Below are positions 1-6,392 of a stretch of 64,000 nucleotides of DNA, piece after piece. The notes under the pieces are model-generated. The model saw only the letters and a list, made by a program, of their open reading frames with translations, did not search any database and was not told where the DNA came from. Source of the DNA: Massilia putida (GTDB taxonomy: Bacteria; Pseudomonadota; Gammaproteobacteria; Burkholderiales; Burkholderiaceae_D); assembly GCF_001941825.1 (NCBI RefSeq), contig NZ_CP019038.1, forward strand, positions 1,364,001 through 1,428,000, in the 5' to 3' direction. The translations under genes and the position numbers were made by a program. Each line of letters begins with the position of its first letter. The first letter of the stretch is position 1.

Positions 1-145
1 ACGCCTGGAGCAGGCCGGTGCCGGCCCACTCGCGCCAGCCTCGTGGCGCAGCGAATCGATACAGTATCCAGGACACCGCCACGACGATCACGACGACCAA
101 TCCCCAGTGGCCATAGTGGCGGGCAAATCCGTTCATGTCTTCCAT
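1..145 (-). CDS. isoprenylcysteine carboxylmethyltransferase-like membrane protein, N-terminal part (runs off window)
   Basis: The reverse strand opens with MEDMNGFARHYGHWGL and a hydrophobic helix, then FAAPRGWREW before the window edge cuts the gene after about 48 codons. This beginning resembles small isoprenylcysteine/phosphatidylethanolamine-type methyltransferase proteins often found beside DUF2933 genes in heavy-metal operons. The ATG at 145 is chosen because AAGGAG lies a few bases upstream. It follows the DUF2933 gene in the same direction with a 66-bp gap, so the two are probably cotranscribed. The catalytic part is outside the window, so the family call rests on the N terminus alone. 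Confidence 0.5.
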   Translation of the reverse strand, partial: MEDMNGFARHYGHWGLVVVIVVAVSWILYRFAAPRGWREWAGTGLLQA

Positions 146-211
146 GACATCTCCTTCACCGCCTTTGCGGGCGGCACATGGTTGAAGCGTCGGACACTGT
201 CTCCCGATCGC

Positions 212-418
212 TCACTTCCCGTCGCGCTCCGGTTCCCTTTCTTCCGGCGTATTCTTGTCCTTCATCATGAAGTACATCCCCAGCGGGCATGCCAGTATTA
301 GCAGATACGGCGCCGCAGCCGCGATCAATGCTCGCGATTCCGGAAACAGCAGATATCCGAGGATAAGTAACGCTCCTATCCCGAGCGCGACCTTGACTAT
401 GGTCTTTACGCTGCACAT
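212..418 (-). CDS. DUF2933 family small membrane protein
   Basis: A protein of about 68 residues starting MCSVKTIVKVALGIG, with two hydrophobic helices separated by FPESRALIAAA and a second helix ending CPLGMYFMMK, then a charged tail. This is the layout of DUF2933, a family of unknown function repeatedly seen in copper/silver resistance operons. The start at 418 is preferred over a longer frame because AAAGGAG sits eight bases upstream and because the second family member at 3,560 begins the same way (MCSLKTMLKIG). It lies between the cusF remnant and the methyltransferase-like gene, all on the minus strand. A membrane location is predicted from hydrophobicity; the function is unknown. Confidence 0.75.
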   Translation of the reverse strand: MCSVKTIVKVALGIGALLILGYLLFPESRALIAAAAPYLLILACPLGMYFMMKDKNTPEEREPERDGK

Positions 419-491
419 GATTGCTACTCCTTTTGTCTGACAGGCAGGGCGACATATGCCGATGACTCTTGCCACCCCTTCGCGGCGCTCG

Positions 492-617
492 TTACTGCAC
501 GGCAGTCACGACGTAGTCCGATCCTTCCTGCTTTCGACCGCTCCTGTTGACCGCGAGCTTGTCGAACAGCGTCAAGTCCTTGACCGAGATGCCCACCGTC
601 ATGGCCGGCCACTTTTG
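492..617 (-). pseudogene. remnant of a CusF-type copper/silver-binding protein (C-terminal end)
   Basis: Reverse-strand translation gives KWPAMTVGISVKDLTLFDKLAV, an interruption, then EGSDYVVTAVQ and a stop at 492. This matches the end of the intact CusF-like protein at 18,446 (NWPAMTMTFGVKD, LLDKLAVGKK, GSNYVVSAVK). A stop codon lies in frame about 15 bases before the KWPAM codons, and signal peptide, Met-rich linker and start are missing. It is therefore a broken relative of the intact gene, lying in the order cusA remnant, cusF remnant, DUF2933 on the minus strand. Some metal-ligand residues (W, M) survive, but no translation start is visible. Confidence 0.7.
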
Positions 618-902
618 ATAGCAGTGTTAATGTCGATGTCTACAGTTTTGTACCCCGGCGTGTCAGAATTTTCAATATTCGAAGCAAGCAATTCCTGACG
701 ATATGCCCTCAGACCTAATGCGCGCTCATGGAACTTGGGTTTCGCCTGACCAGAAAAAGGTCCAATAATCTCCCTATTGGATTGACTCCTATAATGATTA
801 CAAAAATGTTAATTAGAACGCGACAATTGGCGTGAACGTCTTAACCCAGTCTCTCAAGCATTCCTGAAACCTGTACGACTCGTGCTATCCCGTCGTCGTA
901 AC

Positions 903-1088
903 TCATGTATTTTCATGAACAGCCTCGTTGGCTTCAGCTTTCCGGACATTCTCTAATTGTAGCTCCCGACGGCGCATCAACATGTACACCACTGGCACCA
1001 TAAACATCGACAGCAATAGGGCGGATAGCAACTCACCGACCATTGGCGCCGCAATACGCTGCATGATTTCCGATCCTGTGATTTCATC
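903..1088 (-). pseudogene. remnant of CusA (C-terminal 60 residues)
   Basis: The reverse strand encodes [20 protein letters not shown], then MFMVPVVYMLMRRREL and a charged tail ending at a TGA at 903. This is nearly identical to the C terminus of the intact CusA at 14,797-17,973 ([20 protein letters not shown] and [16 protein letters not shown]). Upstream of codon DEITGSE the similarity ends, so roughly 1,000 N-terminal residues are gone. With the cusF remnant it shows that a second cus operon once ran leftward here and was deleted. The fragment is only the last transmembrane helix and tail, so it is not functional as a pump. Confidence 0.85.
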
Positions 1089-1154
1089 ACCCGCCTGCCA
1101 GAGCCGCAGGCTCTATATCGGCCGCGCTCTCGGTTCACACAGCGCGGCCGAACC

Positions 1155-1478
1155 TCACCGCTCAAGATAAATTAACTTTTTGGTAATTCGAGCCCAATAG
1201 TCAGCGTCTGGAAGAGGAGGTCTCGGCCTCACGATCACTTTCCATTTACCCGCCAGATCACAGTTCAGCTGAATAAATACGTTCTGTTCTTCGGGCACAT
1301 GACTATCTGGAAAAATAGCCTCTACGGGACATTCGGGCACACACAGACTGCAATCGATACACGTATCGGGGTCGATCGCAAGGAAATTCGGCCCCTCTCT
1401 GAATGCATCCACAGGACAAACCTCAACACAATCAGTGTACTTGCATCTGATGCACGCTTCGGTAACTATGTAGGTCAT
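1155..1478 (-). CDS. fdxA: 7Fe/8Fe ferredoxin (FdxA type)
   Basis: A 107-residue ferredoxin with two cluster motifs near the N terminus: CIRCKYTDCVEVCPVD and CIDCSLCVPECPVEA. FdxA proteins of this length bind one [3Fe-4S] and one [4Fe-4S] cluster and carry low-potential electrons in the cytoplasm. The start MTYIVTEACIRC at 1,478 matches the family; an in-frame ATG nine bases upstream (1,487) is possible. It is the last of three minus-strand redox genes (2Fe-2S ferredoxin, flavoprotein, FdxA) placed between the metal genes and the orphan nuo operon. The partner is unknown; proximity to a Nuo membrane arm without its own electron-input subunits makes a link attractive but unproven. Confidence 0.9.
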   Translation of the reverse strand: MTYIVTEACIRCKYTDCVEVCPVDAFREGPNFLAIDPDTCIDCSLCVPECPVEAIFPDSHVPEEQNVFIQLNCDLAGKWKVIVRPRPPLPDADYWARITKKLIYLER

Positions 1479-1685
1479 ACGAACCATCCAACATGCTTGC
1501 TCCGTGTTCTCTGAGCAATAAGAAACTGCTTTAGCGGCGCCACGCTACCCCGTTGCAATTTTTCTCGTTAATAACTGCTGCAGCGTTGCCGATGTTGATC
1601 GCCACCATCTCGACCAGTCTGCCAATTTAACTTCGCTCAGCAACCGAGAACTTGATCTGTGACCTTGGTCACTTTAAATCTTCTT

Positions 1686-2609
1686 TCAGCACGCTGTGTT
1701 GATCCCGATAGCTGCCTGAGCTCCCTCAGCTGCTGCAACGATCACCTGCAAAACATCACGCGATGCATCGCCAGCAACGTAAAGCCCCGGAACAGGCGTC
1801 ATTTGCTGATCGTTGTCAATTTCACATCCTTTCGGGTCGAACATGTCACAACCAAGGCGCTTTGCCAGATCGGTCGACTGCTGTCGGCCGGTATTGAAAA
1901 AGAATGCTGAGCGGCGCAGTGTTGATCCCGACGAAAACACGATATCGAACGAGGCGGAATACGGTGTATTAGCGAGAATTTCTAAACGTAGAATCGGCTC
2001 TTCTCGCAGTTCGACACCGTTGGCGATAAGACGCTGACGGAATTGGTTGCTCAGCTCGGAATCGCCGTCGGTGCACAGTACAATGTCTCGACTCCAATGA
2101 GTCATCTCAAGTGCAAGACCGCCTCCCTTCTGATCTCCGCGGCCATACACTGCAAGAGGTTGGTCGCGCATCTCCCATCCATCACAATAAGGGCAATGAA
2201 ACAGCCCTACCCCGTAAAGCTCGCGAAACCCTGGCTGCTGTGGCAGTTCGTCGACAACACCGCCTGCGAGTAGCAGTTTGCGTGCGAAGAAAACTCGGCC
2301 ATCTCGACTAGTTACTGAAAAACCGATATCCGTACGTATTGCGTCAACTATCCGGTCATCGTCAACCTTAACCGAAGGATATTCTTTTAGCTCTTGCCGG
2401 GCTATTGCACGAAGTTCCGACGGGTGAATGCCATCCCGGCTCAAAAAACCATGCAAGGCATGAGATACAGCATTGCGTGGAACACCTTCATCAAACATCA
2501 ACACTTTTCGCCGACATCTGCCGAGAACCAAGGCGGCGTTCATTCCAGCCGGCCCTCCGCCGACTATAATGACATCCCAAAGTGGAACATTTTCGTTATT
2601 GGCGTGCAT
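1686..2609 (-). CDS. thioredoxin-reductase-like NAD(P)/FAD-dependent oxidoreductase
   Basis: A 307-residue flavoprotein. Residues 13-25 form the FAD-binding dinucleotide fold (VIIVGGGPAGMNA), residues near 140 carry CPYCDGWE, the redox-active CxxC placed as in thioredoxin-reductase-like proteins, and a late GLYVAGDASRDV segment is the second FAD motif. The middle NAD(P) site is unusual: YGRGDQKGGGLAL instead of a clean GxGxxA/G, so nucleotide preference cannot be read. The ATG at 2,609 has AAAGG nearby. It lies between two ferredoxin genes in the same direction, suggesting a short electron chain (NAD(P)H to flavin/disulfide to ferredoxin). True thioredoxin reductase is one alternative, although the CPYCDG active site differs from the usual CATCDG. 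Confidence 0.8.
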   Translation of the reverse strand: MHANNENVPLWDVIIVGGGPAGMNAALVLGRCRRKVLMFDEGVPRNAVSHALHGFLSRDGIHPSELRAIARQELKEYPSVKVDDDRIVDAIRTDIGFSVTSRDGRVFFARKLLLAGGVVDELPQQPGFRELYGVGLFHCPYCDGWEMRDQPLAVYGRGDQKGGGLALEMTHWSRDIVLCTDGDSELSNQFRQRLIANGVELREEPILRLEILANTPYSASFDIVFSSGSTLRRSAFFFNTGRQQSTDLAKRLGCDMFDPKGCEIDNDQQMTPVPGLYVAGDASRDVLQVIVAAAEGAQAAIGINTAC

Positions 2610-2803
2610 TCATACCTTTCATCGCTTTGCGTACAATGTGAATTCGATCTATGATGCTAATTTCCGGAAGTGTTGATCTTTCTATAATGCGCAAGCCGTC
2701 CAGAAGGACGGCTGTGTTGCAATACGTCGAAACCGAGGCCGTAAATAATTACCGATTCCCAATTGCTTGATTGCTTGATTGCTACCACGCTTTAAAGAAA
2801 CCT

Positions 2804-3142
2804 TCACGGTAGTTCCTTCGCATGATTTATCGAATATCTCGGTATTTCGATAACCAAGTCAGTAGTCCTGGCGGCCGCTTGGCATGAGAGCCGGGATGTC
2901 GGCTCAAGCCCCCATGCACGGTCGAGCATGTCCTCCTCTTTATCGGTTGCCACGGGAAGCGAACTTGCGCCCGCCCTTACGATCACATGGCATGTCGTAC
3001 ACGCGCCGACTTTACCACAGGCATGTTCAATCTCGATCCCATGCTCGAGGAGCGCATCACACAGCGACTTTCCAGATTGAACTTCGAAAGATGCACCTTC
3101 GGGAGCATAGTCTGGATTTGCATAAACTTCTATTTTCGGCAT
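2804..3142 (-). CDS. [2Fe-2S] ferredoxin, adrenodoxin/Isc type
   Basis: A 112-residue plant/adrenodoxin-fold ferredoxin. Cluster ligands are visible in HACGKVGACTTCHV (three Cys) and LSCQAA (fourth Cys), with the acidic stretch EEDMLD between them, as in Isc-type ferredoxins. GGAAGGAC lies just before the ATG at 3,142. Such proteins normally serve Fe-S assembly or P450-type hydroxylases, but no isc genes or P450 are near. It begins the minus-strand redox cluster that continues with the flavoprotein and FdxA, separated by 194 and about 200 bp, so each may have its own promoter. It is a second, independent electron carrier next to the nuo membrane-arm operon. Confidence 0.88.
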   Translation of the reverse strand: MPKIEVYANPDYAPEGASFEVQSGKSLCDALLEHGIEIEHACGKVGACTTCHVIVRAGASSLPVATDKEEDMLDRAWGLEPTSRLSCQAAARTTDLVIEIPRYSINHAKELP

Positions 3143-3293
3143 TGCAGGTCCTTCCCATCAGGTAGACATAGTGGTCGTCCTGACGCTTTTTACACGATGA
3201 CTGCTTCGAAAATTATCACAGAAGAGGCTTAGCCGATGAAGAAAACTGCAGAAGGAACTGCATCAATGTGAAAGCAAGGATGCCCATGCAGGC

Positions 3294-3560
3294 TTACCGC
3301 TTAAATTCACCCAAGGCCGGCTCGCGCTTGTCAATAGACACCAGAGAGGCAGCTTTTTGCTGTTCTGCTTCGCGAGATTCGCATCCTTTACCTCCCATTA
3401 GCCTCATTCCCAAGAACATGGAAATAGGACACAGGAGAAAAACAAGTGTAGGCGCAGCCGTAAGAATCAACGACCGTATTTCTGGTACCGATATATACAG
3501 GAGACCTGTGATGGCTGACATCATTACACCGATCTTAAGCATGGTTTTTAAGCTACACAT
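3294..3560 (-). CDS. DUF2933 family small membrane protein (second copy)
   Basis: An 88-residue protein starting MCSLKTMLKIGVMMS, with two hydrophobic segments around VPEIRSLILTAAP and LVFLLCPISMFLGMRL and a charged Cys-containing tail (GGKGCESREAEQQ). It is clearly related to the protein at 212-418 but diverged, with a longer C terminus. The start at 3,560 is set by TTGGAGGTG upstream and by agreement with the first copy; an in-frame ATG seven codons earlier is less likely. It is the most upstream of the minus-strand genes here, facing away from nuoA. Family function is unknown; association with copper/silver loci is the only clue. Confidence 0.7.
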   Translation of the reverse strand: MCSLKTMLKIGVMMSAITGLLYISVPEIRSLILTAAPTLVFLLCPISMFLGMRLMGGKGCESREAEQQKAASLVSIDKREPALGEFKR

Positions 3561-3968
3561 TACAAACACCTCCAAATTCACTGACTGTGTACTTCTTGAC
3601 TAATCGACTTTCAAGAATGGAAGTGCGAAAAATCATGTATGTTCGCTTAAGGCCTATCGTAGACGCTAGAAAGTATAAGAAGAGTGACGAACGGATTACA
3701 AAAATGTAATCTTCATTCTGATTAGCGTTGCCTTTTTCGCATCGCGTTTGCGGTGCTCACGCGGCCGGCGGCGAATATGAGCGCCTGAGCTGCACAGTTT
3801 TAAATCCTTTCGAGCCATCATGTCTCCAATGGAATCGATTCGTGCGGCCCTTGGGAGCTCTCTGCTGTACGATTTTGCCAACTGATTATGTACACGCCCA
3901 TGCTGTGAGCCCTATTCGCAGCAGGATGTCAGCGTGTTTCCTCGCACCACGTCGGACGGGAGAACGGA
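3561..3968. other. divergent intergenic region upstream of nuoA
   Basis: 408 bases between the minus-strand DUF2933 gene and nuoA. I find no credible coding frame. It must hold the promoters for both directions. GGGAGAACGGA just before 3,969 is the ribosome-binding site of nuoA. I could not pick a convincing metal-regulator operator by eye. Confidence 0.4.
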
Positions 3969-4304
3969 ATGCGTGAACAGAGTGTATCGGCCTACGGCAT
4001 GGCTGGCCTCATCGTGCTCATTGCTGCGGGCATGGGACTCCTGGCGTTCGCGATCTCGGGCAAGAGTCGAGAGCCGCAACGCGAACCCAGTCCGCCAGCT
4101 GCCTGGGCCCAATTCCACATCGGCTTTCCCGTGTATGCGCTGATCTTTCTCGCTTTCGATATGGAAATGATCTTCATGTACCCTTGGGCCGTCGTGTTCG
4201 CCGACCTCGGCATTTCCGCCTTCCTCGACATGCTGGTTTTTATCGCCTTGCTCTCGACCGGCATCCTGTATGCCTGGGCAATGGGTGGCCTTAAATGGGA
4301 ATAG
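3969..4304 (+). CDS. nuoA: NuoA-like subunit of an orphan complex I membrane arm
   Basis: A 111-residue, three-helix protein matching NADH-quinone oxidoreductase subunit A (ND3). The helix-2 signature FLAFDMEMIFMYPWAV (acidic residues D64 and E66) is kept. The loop between helices 1 and 2, in normal NuoA a conserved PYECG-type segment that packs against the quinone-binding subunits, is replaced by an unrelated Pro/Arg/Gln stretch (residues 31-50, SREPQREPSPP) with no Cys. This is the first gene of nuoAHJKLMN and overlaps nuoH by 10 bp. Loss of the loop fits the absence of NuoB, NuoCD and NuoI. The subunit identity is secure; a role in NADH oxidation is doubtful. Confidence 0.88.
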   Translation: MREQSVSAYGMAGLIVLIAAGMGLLAFAISGKSREPQREPSPPAAWAQFHIGFPVYALIFLAFDMEMIFMYPWAVVFADLGISAFLDMLVFIALLSTGILYAWAMGGLKWE

Positions 4305-5191
4305 CCGGCAAAACCCTTCTGGTCACGTTGGCGCTGCTCGCAGGGGCCTGGGTGAGCGGACGCATTGAACGGGTGCTGATGCGCGGGGAGCCGGGGGCCA
4401 TGCATCAGGCGGGAACCGCGGCCGTCCACCTGGGTCGACGGGACCGCTGGCTGTATCCGATCGGTCCCGCGGTCGCGCTGGCCGCGGTCTTGCTCGGCGC
4501 CGTCGTGATGCCGTTTGGACCGGCACTGGTCGGCGAGGACTTGCAGATTGGCGTGTTTTATTTCATCGTCGTGATCGACTTCGCCGTGCTCGGCATTGCC
4601 CTGTCCGGCTGGGGTGCCAACACAGGCCACGCGGTCGAGGCTTGCTATCGCGCGGTGGCCCAGCTCGTGGCTTACGTCGTGCCTCTCGGTATGGCCGTGG
4701 TCGGTACGATCATGATGGCAAAGTCCCTGTCCACGACACGCATCGTCGAGGCGCAGCAGGGAGTATGGTTCATCGTACTGCAGCCGCTCGGTTTCGCGCT
4801 ATACCTCGTGACAGGGCTGATGCAGTGTTATCGGGCACCGTTCCTGGAACCGTTCGCGGATAGCGTGGTAGGTGGCGTGCTCGGCGTCAGCACCGGGCCA
4901 GAAGCCTTGATTTGGCGGCTTGCGCTGTCGGGCCTACTGCTGCTGGTAGCCGCCATGGGCGCGGTGCTGTTCCTCGGCGGATGGTCGGGCCCATGGCTTC
5001 CGGCCCCATTATGGATGGCGCTGAAGACGCTGGGACTAATGATCCTGATGCTCGCCGGCGGGCGAATGGTCCGGCCCTTGAGTGTGGCCAGAATGCTGGG
5101 GCTGTCATGGAAGGTGCTGATTCCCCTGGGCTTGGCAAATGTGCTGCTGGTCGGCGGTCTCATTTTGTTGAAGATCGGACCCACTGGATGA
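4295..5191 (+). CDS. nuoH: NuoH-like subunit, lacking conserved quinone-chamber residues
   Basis: A 298-residue, mostly hydrophobic protein (E. coli NuoH is about 325). Recognisable landmarks are SGWGANTGHAVEACYRAVAQ (residues 104-123), equivalent to the GWASNSKYALLGALRAxAQ region, and YRAPFLEPFADSVVGG (179-194), equivalent to the NRxPFDLPEAExELVxG loop. Key acidic residues are missing: the Glu after SY in the first region is Val (AYVV), the acidic PEAE loop is largely lost, and the N-terminal QPLADxxKxxxKE motif is absent. These residues line the quinone entrance and proton-input path in true complex I. It overlaps nuoJ by ATGA. A divergent structural role in a membrane-only complex is the best reading. 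Confidence 0.8.
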   Translation: MGIAGKTLLVTLALLAGAWVSGRIERVLMRGEPGAMHQAGTAAVHLGRRDRWLYPIGPAVALAAVLLGAVVMPFGPALVGEDLQIGVFYFIVVIDFAVLGIALSGWGANTGHAVEACYRAVAQLVAYVVPLGMAVVGTIMMAKSLSTTRIVEAQQGVWFIVLQPLGFALYLVTGLMQCYRAPFLEPFADSVVGGVLGVSTGPEALIWRLALSGLLLLVAAMGAVLFLGGWSGPWLPAPLWMALKTLGLMILMLAGGRMVRPLSVARMLGLSWKVLIPLGLANVLLVGGLILLKIGPTG

Positions 5192-6084
5192 ATGTGGAAC
5201 AGACAGCAGTGCTGGTTGCCTTCGGCTTATGTGCCTTCCTCGCGCTCGCCGGTGCGCTCGGCATGGCGACCACGATGAGCATGTTCCGCAGCGGCATATT
5301 CCTGATGGCATCGTTCATTGGCGTGGGCGGCTTATTCATCCTGCTCGCCGCCGACTTGATGGGGCTGCTTCAAATCATGATGTACATCGGCGGCATGCTG
5401 GTCATGATCCTGTTCATGGTGCTGTTCATGCACGATCCCGGCGGGTCCATGATGGCGGGCATGCCGGACATGATGAGCCCGATCGAGCGCTTCTTCAGTC
5501 GGGGTCTCCAACCGGAGCCGGAGCCGGAGCCGGACGAGAAGGCCGATGACGATACTGGCAGCAGTCTGAAGGAGGACGCGGGTCACGACGCGATGAATCG
5601 TGACGAGATGGACCATGCAGACAAGGCGGCCGGCCACGGCTCGCACGGTGGCATGGACCACGCCCATATGGACCATGGCAGTACGTCATGCGGCGACATG
5701 GACAAGATGGGGGACATGGGCGGCATGGACATGGACATGTCGATGGTGACGCCGGTGCGCCCCGTCGCCGCTTGGGGTGCGGCGGCCATCGGAATCGGCC
5801 TGTTCGCGCTGTTGCTGCTGCGTCCCGACTGGCCGGTGGCAGGGCAACACCCCAATCCCGACTCGGCCCGTGCGGTCGGCATGATGCTGATGCACAAATA
5901 CATGATCGCGTTCGAGGGCGCCGGCTTCCTGATCCTGCTCGGCATCTTTGGCGCCGTGTTTCTTGCGCGCACCAACCAGCATGCCGAGGCGCCCGGACGC
6001 GCACTGCCGGTCGCGCGCCGAGAAGATCCGCCGCCAGCAGAGTCTGGCCCCGCCCCCGGCCACGAGGAAGGAAAGTGGTCATGA
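5188..6084 (+). CDS. nuoJ: NuoJ-like subunit with long His/Met/Asp-rich insertion
   Basis: 298 residues against about 180 for typical NuoJ. Residues 1-82 contain helices 1-3 with the family signature LQIMMYIGGMLVMILFMV. Residues 83-190 are an inserted hydrophilic loop: a Glu-Pro repeat (PEPEPEPDEK) followed by about 50 residues dense in His, Met and Asp (for example HGSHGGMDHAHMDHG and DMDKMGDMGGMDMDM). Helices 4 and 5 follow (residues 195-260), then a Pro-rich tail. The insert resembles copper/silver-binding Met/His motifs. The start at 5,188 is the ATG overlapping the nuoH stop; longer upstream frames are rejected because they read back through nuoH. Metal binding is inference. Confidence 0.88.
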   Translation: MNVEQTAVLVAFGLCAFLALAGALGMATTMSMFRSGIFLMASFIGVGGLFILLAADLMGLLQIMMYIGGMLVMILFMVLFMHDPGGSMMAGMPDMMSPIERFFSRGLQPEPEPEPDEKADDDTGSSLKEDAGHDAMNRDEMDHADKAAGHGSHGGMDHAHMDHGSTSCGDMDKMGDMGGMDMDMSMVTPVRPVAAWGAAAIGIGLFALLLLRPDWPVAGQHPNPDSARAVGMMLMHKYMIAFEGAGFLILLGIFGAVFLARTNQHAEAPGRALPVARREDPPPAESGPAPGHEEGKWS

Positions 6085-6392
6085 CAATACCGCTGACTGC
6101 CTACCTGCTGGTCAGCGCTGCGCTATTCGCGATCGGCGTATATACCGTGGTCGCACAACGCTCGGCCGTGATGATCCTGATGGGAATCGAGCTGCTGCTC
6201 AATGCCGCTGGCCTGAACGTCATCGCATTCTGGCGCTTCGTGCAGCCGGACGACTATTCCGGGCAGATTTTCCTCATCATGCTGGTGACCGTCGGCGCCG
6301 TCGAAATGGCTGTCGGCCTGGCGATCATGCTTCTGCTTTACCGCCAGCGCAAGGATGTCCAGGTCGACAGCTATACGGAGCTCAAGGGATGA
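6081..6392 (+). CDS. nuoK: NuoK-like subunit
   Basis: A 103-residue, three-helix protein of the NuoK/ND4L family. The two membrane glutamates essential in NuoK are present: in GIELLLNAAGLN (helix 2) and in VGAVEMAVGLAI (helix 3). The ATG at 6,081 overlaps the nuoJ stop (ATGA) and the stop overlaps the nuoL start the same way, so translation of the operon is tightly coupled. Unlike NuoA and NuoH, this proton-path subunit is not degenerate, which suggests the complex still translocates ions. Confidence 0.92.
   Translation: MTIPLTAYLLVSAALFAIGVYTVVAQRSAVMILMGIELLLNAAGLNVIAFWRFVQPDDYSGQIFLIMLVTVGAVEMAVGLAIMLLLYRQRKDVQVDSYTELKG

Noticed and set aside
928..1170. Plus-strand 80-codon frame
   Set aside because: It is the antisense of the cusA C-terminal remnant; the same shadow appears opposite the intact cusA.
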